A stretch of DNA of 64,000 nucleotides from CALOFP01 sp942492635 (GTDB lineage Bacteria > UBP6 > UBA1177 > CALOFP01), in assembly GCA_942492635.1 (NCBI GenBank), contig CALOFP010000003.1, positions 248,001 to 312,000 of the forward strand, in the 5' to 3' direction. Below, piece by piece: positions 33,760 through 42,751 of the stretch. A model generated the notes under the pieces. That model had not been told where the DNA came from. It saw only the letters and a list, made by a program, of their open reading frames with translations, and did not search any database. The first letter of the stretch is position 1. Each line of letters opens with the position of its first letter. The translations under genes were made by a program, and so were the position numbers.

Positions 33760-34823
33760 TGAAGTACAGGTTTGCCCTTGTGGGATGCGGAAGAATCGCC
33801 CGAAAACATGTGGAGGCGATAAAAGCGCTTCCCGGCGGCGAACTGGTTGCTGTTTGCGACACCGATGAAAATCGCGCAAAAAAGATAGCCGAACCGCTCG
33901 GCATACCTTTCTACACTTCCCACAATGAAATGCTTGAAAATGAGGATGTGGACATCGTAAACATCCTCACCCCGAGCGGCTACCATCCAGCCCACACAAT
34001 CGACATCGTCAAACGCTACGGAAAGCACATCGTCTGCGAAAAACCCATGGCTCTTCGACTTGAGGACGCCGACGAGATGATTCGGGTGTGCGACGAAGCC
34101 GGAGTGAGACTCTTCGTTGTCAAGCAGAACCGCTACAACCTTCCCGTCCAGAAAGTGCGGAAGGCGCTGGATGACGGAAGATTCGGACGAATCGCAATGG
34201 GAACAGTGAGAGTTCGCTGGTGCAGAACCCAGGAGTACTACGATCAGGACGCGTGGCGAGGAACATGGGAACTCGACGGCGGAGTCATCACCAACCAGGC
34301 ATCACACCACATCGACCTTCTCGAGTGGATGCTGGGCGAACCCGTCAGCGTAATGGCAAAAAACGCCACATTCTTCTCAAAAATAGAAGTGGACGACACA
34401 GCCGCAGCAATCATCAAATTCCGTAGCGGAGCTCTGGGAATTGTGGAGGCGACCACAGCAACCCGTCCCAGGGATCTTGAAGGCTCCCTATCACTCATGG
34501 GCGAAAAAGGATCCGCAGTCATCGGAGGATTTGCCGTAAACAAACTGGAATCATGGGCACTAAGCGATGAAACGGAAGAAGAGAGCCGAAAAGTTCTTGA
34601 AGAGTTTTCAGAAATGCCGCCGGATGTCTACGGATACGGCCACAAAAGATTTCTCGAAAACGTAGTCGAGTGCATAAGAACTAACAAGAACGCCCTTGTG
34701 GACGGACTCGAAGGAAGAAAATCACTCGAACTCATAAACGCCATCTACGAATCCGTAGAAACCGGCCGCGAAGTGTTTCTCCATTTCCAGCCGAAATACT
34801 GCAGACTCGGGAGAAAAGGATGA
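33759..34823 (+). CDS. Gfo/Idh/MocA-family sugar oxidoreductase (WbpB/GnnA-like)
   Basis: The protein has about 354 residues. It begins with a Rossmann motif (FALVGCGRIARKHVEA) and has the family EKPMAL motif with catalytic Lys, plus VKQNRYNLPV and GGVITNQASHHIDLLEWM. These are typical of nucleotide-sugar 3-dehydrogenases such as WbpB/WlbA. The acetyltransferase immediately downstream overlaps by 4 bp, as in pathways making 3-acetamido sugars for O-antigen or lipid A. No aminotransferase gene lies next to them, so the pathway is incomplete here. I chose the ATG at 33759 over the TTG one codon earlier. Confidence 0.88.
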   Translation: MKYRFALVGCGRIARKHVEAIKALPGGELVAVCDTDENRAKKIAEPLGIPFYTSHNEMLENEDVDIVNILTPSGYHPAHTIDIVKRYGKHIVCEKPMALRLEDADEMIRVCDEAGVRLFVVKQNRYNLPVQKVRKALDDGRFGRIAMGTVRVRWCRTQEYYDQDAWRGTWELDGGVITNQASHHIDLLEWMLGEPVSVMAKNATFFSKIEVDDTAAAIIKFRSGALGIVEATTATRPRDLEGSLSLMGEKGSAVIGGFAVNKLESWALSDETEEESRKVLEEFSEMPPDVYGYGHKRFLENVVECIRTNKNALVDGLEGRKSLELINAIYESVETGREVFLHFQPKYCRLGRKG

Positions 34824-35422
34824 ACGGATCGATAATCCATCCGGGTGTCGTCATCGGAAAAAACGTTGAAATCGAAGAGTTCTGCATAATCGGAAAACCC
34901 GCGAAAGATGCCGAAGGACCCACGATAATCGGCGACAACTCCGTAATCAGGAGCCATACCGTAATCTACGCGGGAACTACAATCGGCAACAATTTCCAGA
35001 CAGGACATCACGCACTCGTCAGGGAAAATACAAAAATAGGGAACAACGTAAGTGTCGGCTCCGGAAGCTGTGTCGAGCACCACGTCGAAATCCAGGACGA
35101 TGTTCGAATCCACTCCCAGGCATTCATCCCCGAGTTTTCAAAGCTTGAAAAGGGAGCCTGGATAGGTCCCAACGTAGTTCTCACAAACGCACGCTATCCC
35201 AGAAGCAGGGACGTAAAAAATAGACTCGTAGGACCCACAATCGGCAAAAACGCCCGAATCGGGGCAAACAGCACCCTTCTACCCGGAGTAAAAATAGGGG
35301 AGAACGCCCTCATCGGCGCCGGCTCCGTCGTGACGAAAGATGTTTTGCCCGGGAAAGTAGCCTATGGCAACCCCGCCGAAGAAAAATCCGAAGTGGAAAA
35401 AATCGAGTTCTACAAATCCTGA
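34820..35422 (+). CDS. Left-handed beta-helix N-acetyltransferase (WbpD/WlbB-like)
   Basis: The protein has 200 residues, nearly all hexapeptide repeats of the LbH fold (IIHPGVVIGKNVEIE through ENALIGAGSVVTKDV). The segment EFSKLEKGAWIGPNVVLTNA and the C-terminal PGKVAYGNPA resemble WbpD/WlbB-type acetyltransferases acting on UDP-3-amino sugars. The start overlaps the oxidoreductase stop (ATGA). Together they suggest a 3-acetamido sugar for surface glycan. It is the last gene of the pyrH-uppS-cdsA-dxr run and lies at the edge of the AT-rich region. Confidence 0.87.
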   Translation: MNGSIIHPGVVIGKNVEIEEFCIIGKPAKDAEGPTIIGDNSVIRSHTVIYAGTTIGNNFQTGHHALVRENTKIGNNVSVGSGSCVEHHVEIQDDVRIHSQAFIPEFSKLEKGAWIGPNVVLTNARYPRSRDVKNRLVGPTIGKNARIGANSTLLPGVKIGENALIGAGSVVTKDVLPGKVAYGNPAEEKSEVEKIEFYKS

Positions 35423-35794
35423 AAAGATTCCTGAATCCCAATATATCCAAAATCACTATTTTCACATCTTAGAGCCTTGGCATACGGAGTCTCAAAAGCA
35501 AATGTCTTGAGTATTCAAAAGGTGACTTCAGGAACTTAAAAAAAATTGCTCTAATTTATTCAACAAGTCCAAGGCATTTGGCGGAAGTGATATTAAGAAT
35601 ACATTTCAGTTCTCTTTTCTTGGAGATAAACCATGGGGAATTTATACAAAAACAACAACAAATGACAAGTTTCAGAATAAATGAAAAGAAATTCGAATGT
35701 AGTTGAATAAAATGGTGTTAAACACGGTTAAACTGATGATATATATTATGTTAGATCTGTCACGGAATTTCTTTAACTGTAAGATAGGCTTACA
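35423..35794. other. AT-rich gap with a possible gene remnant
   Basis: 372 bp without an intact gene. On the plus strand, 35526-35684 stays open for 52 codons to a TGA and ends in a protein-like stretch (LGDKPWGIYTKTTTNDKFQ). There is no start codon or ribosome site. It could be the C-terminal remnant of a lost gene. Nothing else was recognised. Confidence 0.3.
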
Positions 35795-37822
35795 CTAATT
35801 CTTTATCAGATTCCAGTTTTGATTAACATAGCCATTACATTGCCAGAGCTGAACTTTTCCACCATTTTTATTATTGTCATAATCAGGGCGATGTATATCA
35901 AGACAGAGGCCATTACTGCTTTTTATCAGCCCATTTTCAAAAAACCATTGCTGATTTATCCAGCCATTACAGTCATAAAATTGTACGCGTCCACCATTTT
36001 TTTTGCTATCATAGTCAGGGCGATGTACATCAAGACATTGGCCATTACTGCTTCTAATTGTTCCATTTATTTCAAAAGTCCAGGCCTGATTTACAGAACT
36101 GGGGACGTTACAAGCGTACATCTGGACTCTTCCTCCGTTCAGGTGAGCATTATAATCTGAACGGTGTGCATCAAGACACATGTCATTTAAACTTACTATT
36201 TCAATGTCTCTGATTGCCCAGCTTTGATTCGCTCCTCCATGGCAGGAGTGAACTTGAACATTTGTTCCATTGATTCCACCCTCAATATCGAGGCATTTTC
36301 CATTCTCTGCTTTTATATACCCATCTTCAAATATCCAGTTTTGATTTGCTCCGCCATGACAGGGGTGAACTTGAACATTTCTTCCATTGATTCCGCCCTC
36401 AATATCGAGGCATTTTCCATTTTCTGCCTTTATATGTCCATCCTTGAATATCCAGTTTTGATTTGCTTCGCCATGGCAGTCGAAAACTTGAACATTCGGA
36501 CTGTTATCGTTTCCTTTCACAATATCAAGACATTTTCCATTTTTATTTTTTATTGTTTTTCCAATTGAGTATTTAGGGATTCTATATTTACATCTAATTC
36601 TTAAATTGTCACAATATCGTCCACTACAGGACATGCCATCGACATAAGCACCAGCAGGGCAATATTCTCCATTTGACTCGTCAGAAAAGGAATGTGTCCA
36701 GGATTCAATGCTGAAATTTTCTCTATTTTTTACTTTTCTAGTGATAAAATGCACATTATCGCAATATCGCCCACTACATCCCAATCCAACTATTGCGTCA
36801 TCCTCTAAAATTGCATACCCGGCCTCTTCTGAAAAAGACCCATTATGATAAATGTTCTCTCCCTCTAGTTCTATACTAGGATCTTTACAACATAACAACC
36901 TTTTGTTGTCACAGTAATCTCCACCACTTTCACAGTAAAAGCCTTTCATTACATATCCATCATCGCAGACTCTCCAGCCTTCTTCTTCAGAGAGCTTGTC
37001 AAGTGTTTTACAGTTTGAATCTTCTAGATTTCCCAACTGAGTCGGATAGTCGCTTTTATTGAATAGAGGATAGCCTGCAGGTTTAAATTTATTGAGATTA
37101 GAAAAAAAGTTTTGATCTTTTAATGGTATTCCAGCACTACCATAATTAAAAGTATTTAAAAAATTTCTCATTGCTGAGTTGTTGATATTATCTCCATATA
37201 ATTTATACCAACTGATAATTGTAGGGGTCACAAATTTTCCCTCTCTATTTTCTGCAGGTTCGTTTGGTCTTGCAAAACGCATTGCATGAGTTTGAATACC
37301 ATCTTTAATGTAAACAACTTTTAAATGATTATCTTCCCATTCGATATTATCTTTTACTTGTGTTGTCATCTCTCCATGAGCACTAACACTACCATGTGTT
37401 ATTTCACCATTTTGTGTCCATATTGCTATATGCTCCCAATCGTGTCTATGTCCATATGGAAGATAAGGTGCCGCTTGATCTTTTTCGAAATAGAGGGCAA
37501 AAAAGTGACCACAATACTCATCTCCATTTTTTGTAGCACATGCGGAACGATGGAGTGTATTGGACGTTTGTAAAAAATTATCCGCACGGCAATTACCCGT
37601 TAAGGGACCTGATGTTTTCAGACCGTAATTTTTCATGCCATTCCTACTGATTCCTGCACTTGGATAACAACCATTGTTCTCAAAATCAAAAACGGGGGCA
37701 ATCGATTTTACATGCTCGGAAACTGCCTCATCAAGTTTTGGAAAATCCTCAGCGTGGACACTGTTAACGAAAATAAAAACGAGAAGAAAAAATAAATAGC
37801 TCCTTGGTTTGCATAACTTCAT
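35795..37822 (-). CDS. Secreted NPP1/NLP-type (necrosis-inducing-like) protein with YCDN and ricin-lectin repeats
   Basis: The protein has 675 residues. A Sec signal peptide ends near NSVHA (residue 24). Residues 30-245 form an NPP1 domain with the hallmark heptapeptide GHRHDWE at 124-130. Residues about 265-400 carry three Cys-rich modules ending in YCDN (ESGGDYCDN, CSGRYCDN twice). Residues about 405-675 form two ricin-type beta-trefoils with six QxW motifs (QNWIF twice, QSWAI, QAWTF, QQWFF, QNWNL) and repeated GKCLDI segments. NLPs are membrane-active toxins in plant-associated microbes; the lectins should bind glycans. The ATG at 37822 has AAGGAGG upstream. The gene is AT-rich and stands alone, which suggests acquisition by transfer. 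Confidence 0.9.
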   Translation of the reverse strand: MKLCKPRSYLFFLLVFIFVNSVHAEDFPKLDEAVSEHVKSIAPVFDFENNGCYPSAGISRNGMKNYGLKTSGPLTGNCRADNFLQTSNTLHRSACATKNGDEYCGHFFALYFEKDQAAPYLPYGHRHDWEHIAIWTQNGEITHGSVSAHGEMTTQVKDNIEWEDNHLKVVYIKDGIQTHAMRFARPNEPAENREGKFVTPTIISWYKLYGDNINNSAMRNFLNTFNYGSAGIPLKDQNFFSNLNKFKPAGYPLFNKSDYPTQLGNLEDSNCKTLDKLSEEEGWRVCDDGYVMKGFYCESGGDYCDNKRLLCCKDPSIELEGENIYHNGSFSEEAGYAILEDDAIVGLGCSGRYCDNVHFITRKVKNRENFSIESWTHSFSDESNGEYCPAGAYVDGMSCSGRYCDNLRIRCKYRIPKYSIGKTIKNKNGKCLDIVKGNDNSPNVQVFDCHGEANQNWIFKDGHIKAENGKCLDIEGGINGRNVQVHPCHGGANQNWIFEDGYIKAENGKCLDIEGGINGTNVQVHSCHGGANQSWAIRDIEIVSLNDMCLDAHRSDYNAHLNGGRVQMYACNVPSSVNQAWTFEINGTIRSSNGQCLDVHRPDYDSKKNGGRVQFYDCNGWINQQWFFENGLIKSSNGLCLDIHRPDYDNNKNGGKVQLWQCNGYVNQNWNLIKN
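36224..36574 (-). repeat. Three 117-bp tandem repeats encoding QxW lectin units
   Basis: Near-identical units begin at 36224, 36341 and 36458, each 117 bp or 39 codons. The first two differ at few positions. They encode the first lectin trefoil, showing recent internal duplication. A second family with a 132-bp period (for example from 35831 and 35963) encodes the other trefoil. Confidence 0.85.
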
Positions 37823-38084
37823 AAAATCCTCCTTCATGAATTAATTCTCTTATTTATACAATCAGCAAATTCTGATTGCTCAATCAAAACCAGATGTAAT
37901 ATGTACTTTTTTCAAGATGTTATCGACACTGTTTGCAAACAAAAAATGTTTCAGACAGACAAAAATAAGATTTAAAGCTTATTGTATTAGAATTATTTGG
38001 GAATTACACATATGGTGTGGGGCTTTAAGATGTTTCCTGTTTGCATACAGATAATTATTTTAATCTTTTGATAGGGAATAAAAG

Positions 38085-40949
38085 TCAAGAAATAGTGTTC
38101 ATCTGAAATTTTTTAGGAGTAGTATCGGTAAATTTTTTAAATGTTGTGATGAAATGAGTTTTTGATTTAAAACCTGCCTGCAATCCAAGTTCCAGTGTGG
38201 AAAAACAGCGGTTTGTGTCGTCATTCATCAAGCGTTTAGCCTCTTCAACACGATAGTTATTTATAAGGGTATTCAATGTACAGTTGAATTTTCTGTTTAT
38301 TACCTGCGAAAGATCATTTTGTGAAAGTGAAAGTTTTTCTGCAAGGAACATTCTTGAAACATTCGGATCTTTATATATTTTTTCAACTTCAAAAAGATAA
38401 AGCAATTCGGCACTTGATTTTTCGACAAAGCTTTCCTCAAGTCGGGAACGGCCATATTTACTTTCATTCAGCTCTTTCATTTCTTTTACTTCTTCCTGCT
38501 GATAATCCAGAATTGCTTTTACATTTAATTTAATATTTAAATGTGCTTCAATACGTGCAATTAACTCATCTTTTGAAAATGGTTTCAAAATATAATCATT
38601 TGCTCCCGCCATAAAACCTTCTGTCATATCTTTTTTTCTGTTTTTTGCAGTCAGCAGAATAACGGGCAGTTCATAAGGTAGATAAAGTTCTCTTATTTTA
38701 CTGCAAACATCGTATCCCGATATTTCCGGCATCATAATATCAAGAAGAATTAAATCGGGGATATAACCCTGATCCATTGATTCTAAAAAGGATTTACCGC
38801 TAAAAAATCTGGTGAGAGAATAGTTCTTATCTAACAAAAAATTGGAAACAACATCGTGATTTATTTTCTCATCATCAATAAGAGCTATTTTGAAATTCAT
38901 GTTTTCTGCCATGTTTTCATCATTTTTAATAACAAAATCATCATCGATAAATCCAGGTGCGATAAGATCTTCATAGGGGAATTGATCAATAATTTTACCG
39001 CCTTTTGGAAGTGTAAATGTGAAAACAGAGCCTGCGCCGATAACAGAATGGCAATCGATGGTGCCACCGTGGAGTTCAACTAGTTGCTGCGTTATATATA
39101 GCCCCAGACCTGTTCCTCCATATTTTTTTTCGATACCAGAGTCAACCTGTTCGAATGATTTAAAAATATCCTCAATTTTATCCGACGCAATTCCAATTCC
39201 CGTGTCAGAAACGGATATGTGAACCATCTCATCCTTTTCTACTGCCTGTATGTCGATTTTTCCTTTAACCGTAAACTTAATCGCATTGCCAACCAAATTG
39301 AATAAAATCTGCATGATTCTATTTGGATCTCCATATACCGAAGATATATCCTCAGAAATTTTTATTCCAAACGTCAAAGGTTTTCCTTTCAGCTGTGCTT
39401 TTGATATCAATATGACATTTTCAATAACAGGTACAATATCAAGTGATTGTTTTGATATATGGATGCTTTTATGCTTCAGTTTAGATATATCAAGCAGGTC
39501 ATTTATCTGTGTCGCAAGTCTTATTCCACAATGTTTAATGGTTTTCAGATTATAAATAATTTTCTTATCAAAGGTTTTATGATCCACATTATCAATTATT
39601 GATTCAGTAAGACCGATGATACCGTTAAGGGGTGTCCTGAGTTCATGAGATGTATTTGCAAGAAACTGATCTTTCAGTTTGTCAAGATTCTGCAACCTCA
39701 AGTTAGCTTCTGTAATATCCTTGTTCATTTTTTCAACTAGTTTAAATGAATCTGAATATCTTTTTGAGAGCACTATTGCTTGCATTATAAGAAACATTGT
39801 AAAACCGAATGAGGATATCTGTGTACCGCTTTTTATTATTCGTAAACTCAGCAAAATATCATAAAATCCAAAAAAGGATAACAGTAGGACACTTAATAAA
39901 AACAATGTGGAGATCTGTTTGTTTTCTTTAAATTCTCTAAGAGAAACGTCAATTCCACATAACATTATTAAAACGACAACAATTAAAAATATACTAGACG
40001 ACCACAATTTGATGGTTGGTGGTGTGAAACTGTATAAAATAAGATAAAATAGCGATAAAAACTGAACCGAATATATGAATCCTTTTTTGGTGCTTTTGGG
40101 GAAGATATGAAAAATGTACATAATAACAGCTAAATGCCATAGCGGTACAAGAAATAACACAGCTTTAGTATAGAGAAATAATATAGAATCAATATTAAAA
40201 AAAATACTTTCTCTCCAAAGGACAATTCTTAATGCCGCAATCATGGATGCTATGGAAAAATATAAATATTCTTTCTGCTTCGGATAAAAAAAGAAAAACA
40301 TTAAACTAAGGAGAGCAATCAGGGTGAAAAAACTGAAAAAAATCATATTAAGGGCAAATTCTTTTTCTCTCGAATTTTTAATACTTATCACATCACCTAA
40401 AATAAAGGAGTCTGCAGGTCCCGCCCAGCCAGTCTTGTAATTTGATATATGGACAGTTATACAAAGGGTCTTGCTTTCATTTGAGAATGTAATAATTTTT
40501 TTTCCAATGCTGACAGTATGGTCAGCTTCTTCTTCAATGGCTACCTCTCCATTTTCTACTAACAGATTGTCATTAATCCAGATTTTTGCAGAAGAGTGAA
40601 TAATTGGAATTTTAAGAGCCAAGAGTTTTTTTTCACGAATCCATTCTGGTAAATAAATGGTTAAACTATAAGTTGCGTATCCCTGATTCCTATATTTTTT
40701 ATCCCATGTTCCAGGTACAGGTAATAATTCTTTTCTGCCTGCATAATCCTTGTGCATGCCAGGTTCGATGAGTTGTTTCCAGAAAAAATTCCACTCCCCG
40801 TTAAGTGGAATGCTGAAGTTTTTTTCCTTATTTAATTTAGTTAAATCAAGGATACCATTCTGCGCTACAACTTCTGAGTCTTGAGCAAAAGAAATATATG
40901 GAGCTATCTGTAGTAATAAAAATACAACGACAACAAAATTACTTCTCAT
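38085..40949 (-). CDS. 7TMR-DISM hybrid histidine kinase with receiver and AraC DNA-binding domains
   Basis: The protein has 954 residues. A signal peptide precedes a periplasmic DISMED2-like carbohydrate-binding domain (about 30-185) and a seven-helix membrane domain (about 190-400). The kinase follows, with H box ANTSHELRTPLNGI, N box LFNLVGNAIKF and ATP motifs DTGIGIA and GTGLGLY. The receiver spans about 695-810 (LLDIMMPEISG, LTAKNR, LKPFS). The C-terminal 100 residues form an AraC helix-turn-helix (RMFLAEKLSLSQNDLSQ, then GFKSKTHFITTFKKF). Sensing and DNA binding thus lie in one membrane protein. It is the nearest regulator to the NLP gene and shares its AT-rich composition. Confidence 0.92.
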   Translation of the reverse strand: MRSNFVVVVFLLLQIAPYISFAQDSEVVAQNGILDLTKLNKEKNFSIPLNGEWNFFWKQLIEPGMHKDYAGRKELLPVPGTWDKKYRNQGYATYSLTIYLPEWIREKKLLALKIPIIHSSAKIWINDNLLVENGEVAIEEEADHTVSIGKKIITFSNESKTLCITVHISNYKTGWAGPADSFILGDVISIKNSREKEFALNMIFFSFFTLIALLSLMFFFFYPKQKEYLYFSIASMIAALRIVLWRESIFFNIDSILFLYTKAVLFLVPLWHLAVIMYIFHIFPKSTKKGFIYSVQFLSLFYLILYSFTPPTIKLWSSSIFLIVVVLIMLCGIDVSLREFKENKQISTLFLLSVLLLSFFGFYDILLSLRIIKSGTQISSFGFTMFLIMQAIVLSKRYSDSFKLVEKMNKDITEANLRLQNLDKLKDQFLANTSHELRTPLNGIIGLTESIIDNVDHKTFDKKIIYNLKTIKHCGIRLATQINDLLDISKLKHKSIHISKQSLDIVPVIENVILISKAQLKGKPLTFGIKISEDISSVYGDPNRIMQILFNLVGNAIKFTVKGKIDIQAVEKDEMVHISVSDTGIGIASDKIEDIFKSFEQVDSGIEKKYGGTGLGLYITQQLVELHGGTIDCHSVIGAGSVFTFTLPKGGKIIDQFPYEDLIAPGFIDDDFVIKNDENMAENMNFKIALIDDEKINHDVVSNFLLDKNYSLTRFFSGKSFLESMDQGYIPDLILLDIMMPEISGYDVCSKIRELYLPYELPVILLTAKNRKKDMTEGFMAGANDYILKPFSKDELIARIEAHLNIKLNVKAILDYQQEEVKEMKELNESKYGRSRLEESFVEKSSAELLYLFEVEKIYKDPNVSRMFLAEKLSLSQNDLSQVINRKFNCTLNTLINNYRVEEAKRLMNDDTNRCFSTLELGLQAGFKSKTHFITTFKKFTDTTPKKFQMNTIS

Positions 40950-41437
40950 GGTTATACCCGTAAAGTGTAGGTTTCGTGGAATACTTCTTATGAAGAATTG
41001 TTTTCATCTTTGCAGCCTGTTTTATAGCTGGTAGATTGTAGAAATCTCATAACAATTTCTCTCAAAAATCAAAGTAATATGTTTATCAAATTCAATCAAC
41101 AGTACAAAGTTTGATAATTAAGGTCAATTTTATTTTTAATTAATATTCTTTAACTATAAGAATCTTGTTTATTGTTACATTATGTTGCAATATAGAGTAG
41201 AAAGATAGCAGTCCTGTATCAATTATTCAATAATTGTAATGACTGATCCATCAGTCAACATTTTTTGAGATCAGATTAATTAAGTCTTCAAAATTAGTTT
41301 AAATAAATGTATTGCCCATTTGAATTAGTAAACAACTGAAATTATAAGTAATGAATAAAATAAGGAATGTTATGAAATAAGTATTATCTCTCAGACTATT
41401 TCAACTGCTATCCTTTTATATTTATCAATTCCAATGC
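40950..41437. other. AT-rich intergenic region with a palindrome
   Basis: 488 bp with no coding signal. The clearest element is a palindrome at 41240-41257, TGACTGAT CC ATCAGTCA, followed on the plus strand by a T6 run. It resembles a short terminator or a regulator site. No RNA gene was recognised. Confidence 0.5.
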
Positions 41438-41848
41438 CTATTTCGTCAGAAAAAAGAAGAGAGCGCCCAAAATCATAGATGAAATCAGTACAAGAATTCG
41501 GTGAACAGGCTTTTCCAGAAGTTTTACGAACCAGATTTTTTTTTCGGTCCCATCCAAAAGATGAATTTCGGAAAAAGTGACGCAGAAAGGGAGAGTAAAT
41601 AAAAATAGAAAGAGGGTAAGAAGATCTTGCCCAATGTTATTTTCCTTTTCAAAGAAGAATTTGAAATAGATGTAGGCTGCAAAAAGAATAGCTGTAAGTA
41701 TACGCAGAATGGCCATAGGAATTTTCGGAAGAATGAGCTTGATGGGTGTTTTGCATTCGTGGCAGTGAATGTCGGGGGTGAAACTCAGGCCTTTGAATTT
41801 GGAAATTTTTGAACTGCATGCCGGACATTTACCGGAAAAGAGTGCCAT
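41438..41848 (-). CDS. Small zinc-ribbon membrane protein
   Basis: The product has about 136 residues. The N-terminus has two Cys pairs (CPACSS and CHECKT) that should form a zinc ribbon. Three hydrophobic helices follow (about 50-67, 78-97 and 115-134). I chose the ATG at 41848 with GGAG six bases upstream. The family is not recognised; the plan resembles small membrane proteins in which a zinc ribbon caps a membrane anchor. It lies within the AT-rich region with no operon partner. Confidence 0.7.
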   Translation of the reverse strand: MALFSGKCPACSSKISKFKGLSFTPDIHCHECKTPIKLILPKIPMAILRILTAILFAAYIYFKFFFEKENNIGQDLLTLFLFLFTLPFCVTFSEIHLLDGTEKKIWFVKLLEKPVHRILVLISSMILGALFFFLTK

Positions 41849-42048
41849 TTTTTTCTCCATTCAATTAATCTTGAATTCATTCTTCCTATTTTTTTCTAAA
41901 AATCAAGATGCTATGTCAGGATCTAAAACAAATAATGCGATTTAGAAAATATGTTGTTCTGAGGAACAAGTAGATTTTTGTAGACTTGTCAAGAGGATTT
42001 GGTTAAGTTAATAACAGAGTATTTGATGTTTTTTATATAAGGAAGATT

Positions 42049-42666
42049 ATGGAAAGAGAAGCTTACATTTTAATTTCTGGTTTTATCCTTTTTGTTGTTG
42101 GATTTGTCTATTTTGCGAAAGTTGTACTGTATTCTCCTCCAAAAAATATTTTTGAAGCTGTCAGAGAGTTTCGATTCAAACATGTGAAAAAATTTATTGA
42201 AAAAGGTGTTGATATTAACATTAGAAATTTAAATGGTCGAACACCTCTTATGATTGTCTGTGACAAGGGAACTTTAGTGTCAGGAAATGGAATATACAGA
42301 GTTGCCGATGGTGGAAATGAAGGTACTCCGTTTGAAATTGTTAAGATGATGAAGTTTCTTATTGATAACGGTGCAACTTTTGAAAATAAATATGACAACG
42401 GTGATACCGAAGTTCTCCGTGTTTCTTTCAGTTCCGAAAGACTCAAAGTGCTTCTTGATGCAGGTGCAAATGTCGATGCCCAAAATCCGGAAGGGCGAAC
42501 AGCTCTTATAAAAGCAGCAAGAATAGGCATGGAGGACAGTGTCGAACTGCTACTATCTTACGGTGCCGATGCATCCATTAAAGATCAATATGGAAAAACA
42601 GCCTACGACTATGCGGCAGAGAAAAATTATAAAGACACTATGAAACTTCTTGATAGTTACTGTTGA
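42049..42666 (+). CDS. Membrane-anchored ankyrin-repeat protein
   Basis: The protein has 205 residues. One N-terminal transmembrane helix (about 6-26) is followed by ankyrin repeats: a repeat with VDINIRNLNGRTPLMIVCD, a degenerate one, then ANVDAQNPEGRTALIKAAR and ADASIKDQYGKTAYDYAAE. Such proteins mediate protein-protein contacts. Topology places the repeats outside the cytoplasm if the helix is N-in, though N-terminal charges are weak. It precedes a secreted nuclease gene by 85 bp on the same strand; some ankyrin proteins inhibit neighbouring effectors, but no direct evidence exists here. AAGGA precedes the ATG. Confidence 0.85.
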   Translation: MEREAYILISGFILFVVGFVYFAKVVLYSPPKNIFEAVREFRFKHVKKFIEKGVDINIRNLNGRTPLMIVCDKGTLVSGNGIYRVADGGNEGTPFEIVKMMKFLIDNGATFENKYDNGDTEVLRVSFSSERLKVLLDAGANVDAQNPEGRTALIKAARIGMEDSVELLLSYGADASIKDQYGKTAYDYAAEKNYKDTMKLLDSYC

Positions 42667-42751
42667 CCCAAGATTCAATTTTAAATAAACTTTTCATCTT
42701 CTAAATTTTCTATAAAATAAATTAGAACATTCTAATTTTTACAGGTTTTCT

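Noticed and set aside
35526..35684. Small gene in the gap before the NLP gene
   Set aside because: No start codon or ribosome site; kept only as a low-confidence remnant.
36224..36574. Regular repeats resembling a CRISPR array
   Set aside because: The 117-bp units are in frame, encode QxW lectin segments and have no distinct spacers.
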